Below are positions 1-11,499 of a DNA stretch of 64,000 bases, piece by piece; position 1 is the first letter of the stretch; every line of letters begins with the position of its first letter. The position numbers were made by a program, and so were the translations under genes. The stretch spans positions 929,827 to 993,826 of the forward strand of contig NW_003314309.1 in assembly GCF_000143415.4 (NCBI RefSeq), in the 5' to 3' direction. The notes under the pieces are model-generated. The model worked only from the letters and a program-made list of their open reading frames with translations, was not told where the DNA came from and made no database searches. The stretch comes from Selaginella moellendorffii (Eukaryota; Streptophyta; Lycopodiopsida; Selaginellales; Selaginellaceae).

Positions 1-1237
1 GTTTGCTAAGCAATCTAAACGACAAGTAAGCTACTTTGGATTTGTATTGTTTGAGGCTCGGAGTTCACGTTTCTTTACAGATATCCATCGTTCTTTGAAA
101 CTCGTCTTGGCGACGGATTGCAGTTGTCCTTCACCTTCATTCAGACTGGTGCAACACACGCTTCACGCGTGAAAAACAAAGTCGACCAAAACGAGGCTGC
201 TTTTGCGCGCGCAGGAATTTCTCGTATATACAAGCTCATTCGGGGGTCGCGGAACTCAAGAAACAAGTTTTTGGCATCCGTAGTTCGCAAGTTCGACTGG
301 ATAACATCACAAGCATCCACATCTTTTTTGATGTAAGTGTCTTCACAAGTGTATTTAATCGTGGTCCTTAATCACGATGTTGCAGGTATTGCACCGAGAT
401 TCTTGTTTCATTGCCGTTCAATCTGCTGGAAGAACCTCTCTATTTGATATTCGCCATCAATCGCATTCTGCAAGTCCGAGCAGGTGACCTTGAGGCGAGC
501 ATCAAAGCGGAGTTCCAACAGGAACCACTTTGTGGTTTGATGAAGCAAACCGCACCAGATGCAACAGAAGAAGGCACTTCAATTCAGGTTCCCCAAGAGG
601 TGTTGAAACACCTACAGGTAATGTACCCTGAGCGACCCTGGCGTTCTAATCTTTTCCTTTCCAGGTTCAGTCCGATGGGGCAGTGGCGTTATCTTTGCTT
701 TTAAAGATGAAAAGGCACTTGAAAATCACGTTTTGTCTTGACGATGCTCGGTGTCAGGTCCGTCTTCTTTTGCATTCCTACTTTAACTGACTTTCGCCAC
801 GTTCAGGCCTTCCAACCCTCAGATCCTGTAAAGTCCGCGGAGGTAGTTTCAAGACAAGCCGCCAAAGACTTCGATTGTACTGACATCTTTGCTAAACAAC
901 CGGAGAATGTGGCTGAAGTTGTACAACGCTATCAGGTGATTCCACACTTTTTATGTAAGCTTGTTCTGACTTTTATTTTCAGCTATTCAAATCTTTGCTA
1001 AAAGCTGACACAATGGACTACTCTGCTTATGCACCGCCTGCTTCAACGAGAAAGAGGGGTCGTTCCTCTGCAGCGGCGGATGGTCTTTACCAAGGCAACG
1101 GGCATGCCGGGAGTAAGCTGCGGAGGAAAAGTGCGCCTCCTGCTCCTGCTAGTGACGACGATGGAGATCCCGACGCGGAGGAAGAACATGGAAGAACGCC
1201 CTCAAAGCGAAGGAAAGGCAAGAGCAGAAAACCATAG
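1..1237 (+). CDS. SCC2: SCC2/NIPBL-like cohesin-loading protein, C-terminal exons (5' partial)
   Basis: Seen: six spliced pieces, join(1..25,81..332,386..617,665..757,807..935,983..1237), all with GT-AG introns of 47-55 bp and one continuous frame ending in TAG. The peptide runs through [36 protein letters not shown], a segment [17 protein letters not shown] whose last codons lie before the fourth intron, and [10 protein letters not shown], then a basic tail rich in Lys/Arg. Known: this order matches the HEAT-repeat C-terminus of plant SCC2/NIPBL, which with SCC4 loads cohesin onto chromatin in the nucleus. The acidic/basic tail ([13 protein letters not shown] then [11 protein letters not shown]) looks like a nuclear localisation signal (inference). 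Only the last few hundred residues are here; the start lies outside the window. No breaks are seen, so the gene is probably functional. Confidence 0.88.
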
Positions 1238-1513
1238 CTTTTCTCTCCTTTTCCTTTTTCCATCTCCACGATTTTGGCTGACTGTAACATACTTCTTTGC
1301 CTGAGAACCTCGCTCTCTAAAACTCCTCTCTTGTAAGTACCCCTCTTTTCCTCTTCCTACATTCTGACAGTTGTAAATCATTTCTTTTGTGGATACTCAC
1401 CATTGAATCATTGCAATGCAACCGGCAATCAATCGAGACAAAAAAGTGCGTCTTTCCTTCTTTCTATACATGTTGTGGGCTAACAAAATTGCTGTAGTGT
1501 GTCGCAGATAATT
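1238..1513. other. Intergenic spacer, 3' UTR side of SCC2
   Basis: T/C-rich sequence between the SCC2 stop and the 3' end of the convergent AP2 gene. No ORF or RNA gene is seen. It probably holds both 3' UTRs. Confidence 0.4.
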
Positions 1514-2185
1514 CTACCATAGGCCTAGGTGTTCCAGAACTCCGTGGTCCGAGTCTTCCGTCATTTGGATAGGAGGCAGAGGAGGCAATGGAGGCAGCAG
1601 CATGGCCATGGCAGCAAAATCTTCGTCAAGCTGGAGAGACCAGGTTCGTCGTAGCGAGGAAGGGGACGACTCCGAAAAGAGTAGAGGTGTGACAGGGGCT
1701 TCTTCTTCTTGGGCTTGCTTGGAGGAAGAAGCTAGAGGAACGGGCTTGCCAGTCACAGAAGCAGGACAGGAAAAGGTCCTCGGGGCCGCTTTCTTTTTTG
1801 CGGCGGCGGCAGCAGCAGCTTGGATATCTTTAGAGGAAGTGAGCTTCTTACCAGGGGAGATCACCGGTGGCGAGTCTGGGAAATTGAGCATCGCAGAGGG
1901 GCCTCTCAAGCAGAAGACAGCGTAGTCGTAGGCCTTGGCGGCCATCTCCGGTGTGGCAAAGGAACCAAGCCATATCCTGGAGCGCTTGCGGGGCTCTCGT
2001 ATCTCCGACACCCACTTCCCCCAGCTCCGGCGGCGAACTCCCTTGTAGCTGGGACTCGAGTCACACTCCTCCGGCGAAGTGGGAGGATACTCGTCGGAGC
2101 TCTCGACGACGCGGCGCTTGCTCCTCCTGCGATCCCAGATGGTGGTGTGCTGCTGCTCCTCCACCACTCCAATGCTCTCTCCCAT
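1514..2185 (-). CDS. DREB-type AP2/ERF transcription factor
   Basis: Seen: an intronless 223-residue ORF with one AP2 domain at about residues 47-104, starting [19 protein letters not shown] and containing [18 protein letters not shown] and GPSAMLNFP. Known: WVSEIREP is typical of the DREB branch (ERF proteins have WAAEIRDP), whose members bind DRE/CRT elements and act in stress or developmental transcription. A short Lys/Arg cluster (RRRSKRR, residues 19-25) before the domain could be a nuclear signal. The C-terminal third is low complexity, with a poly-Ala/Lys stretch and an LPPLPPLPP run near an acidic patch, possibly an activation region (inference). It lies tail to tail with SCC2. The first Met gives the full AP2 domain and is followed in frame by MGESIGV. 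Subgroup cannot be fixed by eye. Confidence 0.88.
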   Translation of the reverse strand: MGESIGVVEEQQHTTIWDRRRSKRRVVESSDEYPPTSPEECDSSPSYKGVRRRSWGKWVSEIREPRKRSRIWLGSFATPEMAAKAYDYAVFCLRGPSAMLNFPDSPPVISPGKKLTSSKDIQAAAAAAAKKKAAPRTFSCPASVTGKPVPLASSSKQAQEEEAPVTPLLFSESSPSSLRRTWSLQLDEDFAAMAMLLPPLPPLPPIQMTEDSDHGVLEHLGLW

Positions 2186-2518
2186 GCAGCGATCGGCACT
2201 GGCAGCGGCAGCAGCGGCGGCGATCCTAGGCCGAGAATTGAGAACTTGAGGTATCCCAGAAGCCTTTGACTCTTTTCTCCGTTCTTCCGGATTCTCGCCT
2301 TGTGGCAGGACACCAGATGGTTTTTATAGGCACGCGGGGGACAACTGGATTTGGAGCACGTTGTGGTTTTCATCTGGAACAGCATCATCCAGCTCTTCAA
2401 AAAGCGTTGAAGCGCGTACGGGGGTTCTTCCGTGTGATTTCGGCGGATGCTGCTTACTGGTGGGGCTCTCATCCCAGATTTGAGTCTTTACTGGGAGTGC
2501 AGTCCTCCTCACTTACAA
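2186..2518. promoter_or_regulatory. Upstream region of the AP2 gene
   Basis: No convincing gene. Position makes it the likely 5' UTR and promoter of the minus-strand AP2 gene. It stops where the duplicated leader block of unit 1 begins. Confidence 0.4.
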
Positions 2519-2952
2519 CTTTGCGGTTACTCTGCAGAGACACGTTTTGGCTCTTGGAATGTGAAGACGACTCTTGGAGAGAGACGAGTGTCAAGTTCCA
2601 ATTCTTGTTTTCTTCTTTCTCCGTGGTAAAACGATTCTTTTGCTGTATGGTCAATGAATGATGCACAACTCGTGTGAACAACAGCGAGGGGTCAAACTAT
2701 CTTCTGAGCACCTTCTTGGCACCTTCCCCTCCTTTCTTCTCGAAGTCCCCAGTCATAGATTTTATTCTAAAGGAGTGCGTTATTTTTATTATGGAAGTAA
2801 ATCAACTGTGCTTTTATCTTTAAAAATGGCAATCTCGTTAAGGAAAGTATACAAGCTCTCAACTCAAAACTGTTTGGACTGTCGGGTTATGTGCGTTCCA
2901 AAGCTCCTTTTGGTGCTAGGCAAAAAAAAGCCGTTTTCCAGCTTGCAGCTTA
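2519..2952 (+). repeat. Leader block of chimeric tandem unit 1
   Basis: Seen: near-identical to 5452-5850, starting at GCGGTTACTCTGCAGAGACA and ending at the same junction, GCAGCTTACC. After the junction the two copies continue into TMEM161-like sequence in opposite orientation. About 45 bp near the 3' end differs between copies. It holds no gene I recognise; the start adjoins the AP2 upstream region, so it may derive from there (inference). Confidence 0.75.
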
Positions 2953-4215
2953 CCAGCAGTCGAGCAGTAGCGATGGATTCATCCCCGTGATTGTCACCAC
3001 ATCCTGCGTGCTCAAGGTCCTCCACTTTCTTGAGACAAGCACCCTTCCAGTAACTCGGAGTGGGTTCTAAGCTGCGGTGTTGGGCTAGTGGGATTCATCC
3101 ATTTTCTTCTTCGTGGTTCCAAGCGAGATCATCGACTTCCGGCTGGAGCCTGGAACAGGCCGTGGCTAAAGTAGTTAGATCGATCAGCTCCTTCTTCTCG
3201 GATCGTTCACGGCAATCCGGCTAGCTATAGCTTTCGGAGCGGCATGGCTCACGGGACTCTTCTTCGGACCGGTACCTGAAATCATTCTGGATTGGAACAA
3301 ACCAGCCTGCCCGGTAGTCTCACCATGGCAGCACCGGGTGGCAATGGCAACGAAGAAGTCTGTTTGAAGGCAAAGACTGGGCTGGAAGCGTAGGATTCTC
3401 TCCAGAGACCTTCCAGGATCTAAAGTTCGTCGGGATGATCTTAACAGGAGTGATCCAGCTGCTGCTGCTCCGGATCAACGTCCAAGCGTATCTCAACTTG
3501 GGAGTGCTCGCGTGGTACGAAAGCTTGCACGGTAGCAAGACCCCGGACGCCGCCGCGCTCAAGCACAAGATCTTGGTGGTAAACCACTTCATGTGCCGGG
3601 TAGCGATCCAGAACTTGGTCCCGGCAGTGCTGCTCATCCTCTTCGCGGGCCTCTCTCGATCGCCATCGCCATCTTCAAACGCTCCAGGAGGAATTGGATT
3701 TGTGGCACAAACAGCGCAATTCTTCGCATGGTGGACGCTCCTCTCGTGGTCTTTGCTCACGCCCACAGGGCTAGCGACTACTAGCGTTCAACTCCCTTCT
3801 CCGCATTCTCGAATCCAAAAGATTGGAAGGAGAAAAACTCACACCGGGACGGCATGGCTCACCGAGTTCTCATGGCCCACGGCCGCTCACCGAGTTCCTG
3901 GAAGAGTGCTTCCCAAGAAAGAATGTGGAGAAGCTTGAGCACGCCCAGGGATGAATTCGTCACTACTGCTGCTGCTGCTGCTCGAGTCCCCATTTTCGGA
4001 TCCAGAAGATTGGAAGGAGAAAAGCTCTCTAGCAACGAGCAGCGACACTGGCAGCGCGGTATACAACTCATACTCTGAATAGGACACTGCCCGCCCTCTA
4101 ACCTGGATTCCGGTCCGGGAGCAAAGTAGGCGTGCGATCCGAAGAGGCTGATCGCCGCGATCTTGCCCGCAAGCACCAAGAACACCGTGATCGCCGCATC
4201 TCGATCGAGAGAGAA
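2953..4215 (+). pseudogene. Rearranged TMEM161-like pseudogene, unit 1
   Basis: Seen: 2953-3785 matches the second two-thirds of the intact gene at 36162-37544 on the plus strand, with deletions corresponding to about 36912-36978 and 36992-37058 plus small indels. 3809-4215 matches the first third (about 36135-36680) on the minus strand. The two halves therefore point away from the normal order: the 3' part has been inverted. The left breakpoint is in a GCT/AGC triplet run. Frames are broken in several places (for example CCTGGAACAGGCCGTGGCTAA), so no full protein is possible. The longest residual frame, 3435-3938, still reads the conserved GVIQLLLLRINVQAYLNLGV segment. Not expected to be functional. 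Confidence 0.85.
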
Positions 4216-5450
4216 ATATTATTCGTCAGGTAAAAAGAATTCATCCAAACATGAAATGAGTCCTTTTCCTCCACACCAGAGTTTATCGAATATGCTTACT
4301 TTAATACCTTCTTTATTGCTGCCGGTTGTTTCTGTTCTTGGAGCTTTTGTGCCTTCTGGATCTGAAATGTCGCTGCAATGTTGTTTTCTGCGTGGCTGCA
4401 GTTTGATATGGCTCCCTGTTTCCTTTTGCTGAAAGTCTGCGTGTTTCCCTTCAAGTTTCTACTTTGGTATGGCTGTGTTTGTTTGGCTTTACTCTGTCTA
4501 GGCACTGCCATTGACAAAGCTTTTTTTCTGTTGCAGCTCCTATGCGTGTTGCAGCTCCCCCGCTTCCAGGTAGGCATGGTTTGCGTTCTTTGTGTGTGTG
4601 TTTGCTTTGTCTGAGTTTGTGGTCGTTGCTTTTTTCTCGATAAGGCTAGCTCATCAATGGCTTGATGCGGTGTATTTGTGTTCTATTCGATTTGTTAGTT
4701 TGGGTTTTTAATCCTTGTGTGACGCAGGATCTGAAGCCGGACCTGAAGCCCGTGAGTTTTGAGTCCCCTTTCATATTGCATTATCTCTTAGCTTTTCACT
4801 GCAGGATTACGTATACTTGGTAGTTTTCGGGATGAGATTCTTGAATCTCTGATAGCTCTGCCGGATCTAACTGCATTGCGGGACTTCTATTTTCAGCCTT
4901 TCCCAGAGTGAGGTTCCCTCTTGCTGAGAATGTTTACCACTGGCTCCCCTTGAACCGGACGTGATGAACGACTTCGGTACTCTTCTTAGCAGTTTTGCCT
5001 ACGACATCCTCAACAACGTTCTCGCCCAAGGCAGAGAGAAAACCTTCCATTACATCTACGATGCACTCATCGCAGAACCAGTGCGTTTTTTCTAAGTTCA
5101 CACGAGGAACACTACCTCAGAGAGCTTCTGGAGAGCGTTGAAGCCAGACAGTGTCTTCGCATTTGGCCATGGCTACGTCTTATTCAAGGGCGAGGAAGAA
5201 GGGGAAGAAACAGAGGGAAATCCTGCAGAGGAACTGGTGAACAAGGATGGGTGGCCTTATGGGGATTCCATTCCCTACATCCCTGCGTACTATGCCAGAG
5301 CATTTGTGGTTACTTTCTGTGCCCTCTACCAGGAGAATGGAGTGACATACCGGCTAACATTGGATATAAGGACTGCAGAGGGTCGTCTGGGAGTTTTTAT
5401 GGCTTTTTTGAAGGTCGCACAGCTTGTCCACAAGCTAGAAGCAATCTAGC
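4216..5450 (+). pseudogene. Divergent kinase-like gene, truncated copy, unit 1
   Basis: Seen: same exon-intron layout as the copy at 8080-9930: a small exon ending CCCCCGCTTCCAG, the DLKPDLKP exon, then the main exon. The main exon is damaged: TGATGAACGAC and TTTTTTCTAAGTTC disrupt the frame, while 5138-5449 still reads RPDS-like to YALYQENGV and LDIRTAEGRLGVFMAFLKVAQLVHKLEAI-type sequence. It stops abruptly after GAAGCAATCT and joins the second leader block, so the C-terminal catalytic half is missing. That junction is the tandem-duplication breakpoint (inference). Not functional. Confidence 0.75.
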
Positions 5451-5451
5451 T

Positions 5452-5850
5452 TGCGGTTACCTTGCAGAGACACGTTTTGGCTCTTGGAATGTGAAGACGA
5501 CTCTTTGAGAGAGACGAGTGTCAAGTTTCAATTCTTGTTTTCTTCTGTCTCCGTGGTAAAACGATTCTTTTGCTGTATGGTCAATGAATGATGCACAACT
5601 CGTGTGAACAACAGTGAGGGGTCAAATTATCTTCTGAGCACCTTCTTAGCACCTTCCCCTCCTTTCTTCAAGTCCCCTATCATAGATTTTAATAATCTAA
5701 AGGAGTGCGTTATTTTTATTATGGTAGTAAATCAACTGTGCTTTTATCTTTAAAAATGGCAATCTCGTTAAGGAAAGTATACAAAAGAGGTGCGTTACAA
5801 ATCTCCTTTTGGTGCTAGGCAAAAAAAGCCGTTTTCCAGCTTGCAGCTTA
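5452..5850 (+). repeat. Leader block of chimeric tandem unit 2
   Basis: Second copy of the block at 2519-2952, directly after the truncated kinase copy. Near-identical apart from point changes and one divergent stretch near 5783. It ends at GCAGCTTACC, where the reversed TMEM161-like copy begins. Confidence 0.75.
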
Positions 5851-8080
5851 CCGGAAATTGGTGGAGAAGGGAGTTGAACGCTAGTAGTCGCTAGCCCTGT
5901 GGGCGTGAGCAAAGACCACGAGAGGAGCGTCCACCATGCGAAGAATTTGCGCTGTTTCTGCCACAAATCCAATTCCTCTTAGAGAGTTTGAAAATGGCAA
6001 TGGCGATTGAGAGAGACCTGCGAAGAGGATCAGTAGCACTGCCAGGACTAAGTTGTTCAATTCAAGAAAAAGTTTATAAAAGAGCACAGCAATGATTACT
6101 TAAATCAATAGATTAATCCCTGGATTGCTACCTGGCACATGAAGTGGTTTACCACCAAGATCTTGTGCTTGAGCGTGGCGGCGTCCAGGGTCTTGCTACC
6201 GTGCAAGCTTTGAGCACTCCCAAGTTGAGATACGCTTGGACGTTGATCCGGAGCAGCAGCAGCTGGATCACTCCTGTTAAGATCATCCCGACGAACTTGA
6301 GATCCTGGAAGGTCTCTGGAGAGAATCCTACGCTTCCAGCCCAGTCTTTGCCTTCAAACAGACTTCTTCGTTGCCATTGCCACCCGGTGCTGCCATGGTC
6401 GATGGAGTTCTTCTCGGGCAACCGGATGAGGAGATCGGCCATGGGTTTCAACCAAAGTAGCGTTGAGACTACCGGGAGGACAATACCGAGGTTGAGGAGA
6501 AACTGGCTCCAAACGCTGGTTTTGATGACCGAGATATCGCATCCAAGCTGGTTTGTTCCAATCCAGAATGATTTCATGTACCGGTCCGAAGACCCGTGAG
6601 CCATGCCGCTCCGAAAGCTATAGCTAGCCGGATTGCCGTGAATGATCCGAGAAGAAGGATCTACTTTACCTAGTTTTGTTTTTTTTTCACTTTTTTGTAG
6701 CCACGGCCATGGTTGGTCCCGACCGTTCCGAACGCCGACCGCCCGACCGCCCGACCGTGGTTATCGACCGGCTGTGAAAATGCCGAACGGCCGAACGGTT
6801 TACAAAATTTTTTTGATAAAAAAAAAAACATTTTTAGTAAAACCACATTAATAAAAATAGAAAAAACCAAACCAAACCAAACCATACATTTTACCATAAT
6901 AATTACATTTCCAATGCCTAGCTCCTTTGCCGGAAGCATAACAAGTGATCTTGGTAACATAGGACCATGCCCAATCAGGCACCATCACTCAATTGTGCCA
7001 GAATTGCTATGAATCTCTAAAATCAAATCTCTGAACTCAATTGTGCCAGAATTGCTACGAATCTCTAGAATCAAATCTCTGAAATCACTGGAATTTCCAT
7101 TTTAGGGCAAAAATTTCAAGCGTTGCGGACTGGGCGATTTGATTTGCGAGGCAGCGAGCTGCTCTGCTCCACACTCAATCGAAAGCAGAGGCAGTGGTGA
7201 TGGCGATAGCCGCTGCAGCATCAGAAATCTAGCGCGATCACAATTTTTTTTTTGCCGAACGGAATACCGAACGGAGCTGTCCGACCGCGTTCGGCCGACC
7301 GCGTTCGGCGGCGGTCGGGATTTCGGCCGAACGCGTTCGGGACCAACCATGGCCACGGCCTGTTCCAGCCGGAAGTCGATGATCTCGCTTGGAACCACAA
7401 AGAAGAAAATGGATGAATCCCACTAGCCCAACACCGCAGCTTAGAACCCACTCGGAGTTACTGGAAGAGTGCTTGTCACAAGAAAGTGGAGGAGCTTGAG
7501 CACGCAGAATGTGGTGACGATCACGGGGGTGAATCCATCGCTACTGCTACTACTGCTGCTACTGCTGCTACTGCTCGCATTCTCGAAGCCAAAAGGTTGG
7601 AAGGAAAAAAACTCTCGAGCATTCACACCGGGACGGCATGGCTCACCGAGTTCTCCTGGCCCACGGCCGCTCACCGAGTTCCTGGAAGAGTGCTTGTCCC
7701 AAGAAAGAATGTGGAGAAGCTTGAGCACGCCCGGGGATGAATCCGTCGCTACTGCTGCTGCTACTGCTCGAGTCCCCATTTTCGGATCCAGAAGATTGGA
7801 AGGAGAAAAACTCTCTAGCAACGAGCAGCGACACTGGCAGCGCGGTATACAACTCATACTCTGAATACTACCTGGTGTTCTTCGCCGATGGTGACCTCAG
7901 GATCTCCCTCGTTCCACACGAAGTTGTCCCTGGACACTGCCCGCCCTATAACCTGGATTCCGGTCCGGGAGCAAAGTAGGCGTGCGATCCGAAGAGGCTG
8001 ATCGCCGCGATCTTGCCCGCAAGCACCAAGAACACCGTGATCGCCGCATCTCGATCGAGAGAGAAATATTATTCATCAGG
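5851..8080 (-). pseudogene. TMEM161-like pseudogene, unit 2, split by a transposon
   Basis: Seen: the whole minus strand matches the intact gene at 36162-37544, from its 3' end (about 5873) to its 5' end (about 8075). Damage: about 85 bp of foreign sequence near 6055-6140; a 644-bp element at 6708-7351; and an internal direct duplication of about 200 bp (compare 7455-7640 with 7675-7810, both holding GCT-rich serine-tract sequence and the AGAAGATTGGAAGG-type motif). The frame 6149-6604 still reads the conserved WIGTNQLGCDISVIKTSVWS region. This copy keeps the original orientation of both halves, so it shows which part of unit 1 was inverted. Confidence 0.85.
6708..7351. mobile_element. Non-autonomous hAT-like element, 644 bp
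   Basis: Seen: perfect 15-bp terminal inverted repeats, CATGGTTGGTCCCGA at the left and TCGGGACCAACCATG at the right, flanked by an exact 8-bp target duplication GCCACGGC at 6700-6707 and 7352-7359. The target is TMEM161-like sequence; the empty site is visible in unit 1 near 3160-3175. Both ends carry clustered GACCG and CCGAACG motifs, like subterminal binding repeats. The middle is AT-rich and encodes no transposase. Known: 8-bp target duplications and short inverted repeats are typical of hAT elements. Family placement is inference. Confidence 0.85.
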
Positions 8081-9930
8081 TAAAAGAGTTTCTCGAATAT
8101 GCTTACTTTAATACCTTTTTTATTGGTCGGGATACAGTTCTTGGAGGTTGTTATATCTACAAAGTTACAGGTACTTACTTCTAATTCTTCTGTTCTTGGA
8201 GCTTTTGTGCTTTCTGGATCTGAAATGCCGCTGCAATGTTGTTTTCTGCGTGGCTGCAGTTTGATATGGCTCCCTGTTTCCTTTTGCTGAAAGTCTGCGT
8301 GTTTTCCTTCGAGTGGCTGTGTTTGTTTGGCTTTACTCTGTCTAGGCACTGCCATTGACAAAGCTTTTTTTCTGTTGCAGCTCCTATGCGTGTTGCAGCT
8401 CCCCCGCTTCCAGGTAGGCATGGTTTGCGTTCTTTGTGTGTGTGTTTGCTTTGTTCTCTGAGTTTGTGGTCGTTGATTTTTTCTCGATAAGGCTAGCTCA
8501 TCAATGGCTTGATGCGGTGTATTTGTGTTCTATTCGATTTGCTAGTTTGGGTTTTTTCCCCTTGCTGAAAAGTTCTTGTGTGACGCAGGATCTGAAGCCG
8601 GACCTGAAGCCCGTGAGTTTTGAGTCCCCTTTCATATTGCATTATCCCTTAACTTTTCACTGCAGGATTACGTATACTTGGTACTAACTGGTAGTATTCC
8701 GGATGAGATTCTTGAATCTCTGATAGCTCTGCCGGATCTAACTGCATTGCGGGACTTCTATTTCCAGCCTTTCCCAGAGCACTTGAGGCTCCCTCTTGCT
8801 GAGAATGTTTACAACTGGCTGCCCTTGAACAGGTCCCAGATATTTAAGCCGGACGTGAACGACTTCAGTACTCTTCTTAGCAGTTTTGCCTACGACATCC
8901 TCAACAACGTTCTCGCCCAAGGCAGAGAGGAAACCTTCCATTACACCTACGCTGCACTCATCGCAGAATCAGTGCGTTTTTTCTACGGAAAGAAATTAGT
9001 TCACACGAGGAACAGTACCTCAGAGAGCTTCTGGAGAGCGTTGAGGCCAGACAGTGTCCTCGCATTTGGCCATGGCTACGTCTTATTGAAGGGCGAGGAA
9101 GAAGGGGAAGAAACAGAGGAAATCCTGCAGAGGAACTGGTGGACAAGGATGATGGGGATTCCATTCCCTACGTCCCTGCGCACTATGCCAGAGCGTTTGT
9201 GGTTACTTTCTGTGTCCTCTACCAGGAGAATGGAGTGACACACCGGCTGGATCTACAAACGTTGGATATAAGGACTGCAGAGGGTCGTTTGGGAGTTTTT
9301 ATGGCTTTTTTTAAGGTCTCACAGCTTGTCCACAAGCTAGAAGCAATCTGTCAAAGTTCTAGTGTGCCACCTATAAAGAGGATGGAGTCTAGATGGAGTG
9401 GGAAAACCTTAAGAGTTCTACTGCAACAAAGTGGTGAATACGTACCAGACTGACATCAAGGCAACGAGGGCATGTGGTATGTACGCTTTGATCAACGAAT
9501 GTCCGTTTGTTGAGAAGGCTTTACGCGTGAACCAGGAAAAGCGCCACATTCTCTTCCAACGTGGGCAGAGTGTGATGCCCCGTTCAAGGAAAGAGTTACT
9601 TGACTGCCTCGCTTGTATTCTACAGGCTCTGGTCTGCCTCCATAGCAGGAACATCATGTACAGGGACCTGAGGTTGCCAAATATTGTCAAGATGAGTGAT
9701 GGAATTTGGTGGATAGTGGAGTTTGACGACGCGGCAATGAGTCCCAGTGATGGAGCTGATTACTTGGAGCTTTCGGTGCCTAAGATATGCGGAAAGCACG
9801 ACTGCAAGGTTGATATTTGGGGGGTGGGAAGCCTCATCGCATATTATCCTACCTCGACTATGGGTTTGTCCGCCTTCAAAAACTCTTGTCTGAGCAAGGA
9901 TCCAGGCCCACAGCTTCAGAATGTTTGACG
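8081..9930 (+). pseudogene. Divergent protein-kinase-fold gene, longest copy, frameshifted, unit 2
   Basis: Seen: small exons at about 8127-8169, 8381-8413 and 8590-8612 (DLKPDLKP), then a main exon from 8667. Frame 8678-9238 reads IPDEILESLIALPDLTALRD through ESVRFFYGKKLVHTRN and ALRPDSVLAFGHGYVLLKG. The frame breaks near 9115 and again near 9425, then 9431-9928 reads HSRNIMYRDLRLPNIVKMSD, WWIVEFDDAAMSPSD and GKHDCKVDIWGVGSL. Known: YRDLRxxN and the later Asp motif correspond to a kinase catalytic loop and metal-binding loop, but DFG is EFD here. The third copy (27784-30110) keeps HRDLK and DFD. Resemblance to kinase-like modules of Crinkler-type proteins is only an impression. Two frameshifts make it a likely pseudogene. 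Confidence 0.7.
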
Positions 9931-11499
9931 CTCATCAACCGTTTGAGGGAAGAACAAGGTGACCTGTAGCAAAGGTGTTTTATGATCACTTGGTTTGCAG
10001 TTGACAGCACTTATAAGTTCACAGTATTGATCAAACTCGACGTGCAAGTGAGCAGCACGGGCTTCCTGATCTTGGTCTATAGTGCTGCTCTTGACCAGGA
10101 GATTCATATGCGTTGATTTTGGCTGTGGCTTGCTGTTTGCCAGTAAGTGGACAACCATGCTTTGCAATCTGAGGTATTGCCAGGCTTGGCTCTTCTGTTG
10201 TAGACCTTGGTAGTACCTTAGCCGCAAGCAGAAATCTAGTGATATTGTCCATGTGCCATCAGCATATGGGAAGCATGAAAAGCCAGATGGGAACAATGGC
10301 ACTTGGTTATATGGCACAAGTGCAAGTGCAATTGTTCGCCATCTGGCTTGATAGGCTTGCCAGTGTATCAACCAGGAGGGAGATACAGGCAAAATCTCAA
10401 ACTATCGGTGAAGGCTTCTGGAGTTTCTACAGATGATACCAGGTCTATGGCAGGCTGATATGTGACTACAGCATGCATTACGAAACAATCTATAAAGGTT
10501 ATGCCGCAGACCAGGGCATGGAATCCATTATGTACTGGGATACGTGGATGTACTACCTTATAACCCTTTGGACCGCGCACCAGTACGGTTGGCGCCCGCA
10601 ACACTTCTAGGCGCAACCGTCCATTTTACTGTGTTCTACAGGGATGGATAATCCAGAAAGCTTTATTCAGTCATGCAGGGGAAGAGAAATTGGTAGTCAA
10701 CCAAGTTGTTGTTGAGGTATATGCTCTCTATGACATGATCTTAGGTGGCAGGAGTGCCACTTCACTAATCCAAGTGTAGGCTAAAGGCATGTCTCTTCAT
10801 CATGTATATATAGCTATAATGTTATATACGGTTATCTTTCCAGTCATCCTTGTCCATTGTGAGCTATTCCACCATGGAGCCTCTCACTAGCAACACCTAG
10901 CCGACGTGCAAAGTCCATTTTCAGGAAGAATTGACAAAAGAGCTTGTTTAACTTGGCTATGCTACAAAAGGAATTAGTGTGATGGCTTTGGGGCTGGAAA
11001 AATGGCCGTGAGCTTGTCAACGCTGATCTTGTTATTTAGTATGAGATAACCTACACAAAATATGTGATCTGGGAGCTAATTAATGCCAAATTTGGACACT
11101 GGCACTACATTATCTAATTGAAGGTACAAATTACAAAGAGAACCACCTTTGTAACTCTCTTGGTACAATCAACCAGGGAAGAACAACAGGACACATGGCA
11201 ATCAATTTGTAGTACCATGCTTTAACATACGATTCAATATATGACAAAGAGGCATACATATGGTTAACATCTGTCCACATCATAAAAACAATTGTTACTA
11301 CATTTTGATTGCCCTACATGATTTGAAGTGTATGGTTATGGCATGGGGTCCTACCACATCAGACACATATTTCACCAAAATTTTCCACATGAATAACTAT
11401 GCACTAATTTGAAAAAAAAATGGTTGGCTTCTTTGACATTTTGGGGAACAACTTCTACTTGTACAGCACATCCAAAACCATTGCAAATGGTGAAGACCA
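9931..11499. other. Unassigned sequence with decayed coding-like stretches
   Basis: About 9960-10616 has minus-strand frames with few stops (for example TYQPAIDLVSSVETPEAFTD), interrupted by single stops. I do not recognise the product. 10620-11500 is AT-rich and degenerate; its position just before the Ty3/gypsy remnant suggests more of the same element (inference). No RNA gene seen. Confidence 0.35.
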
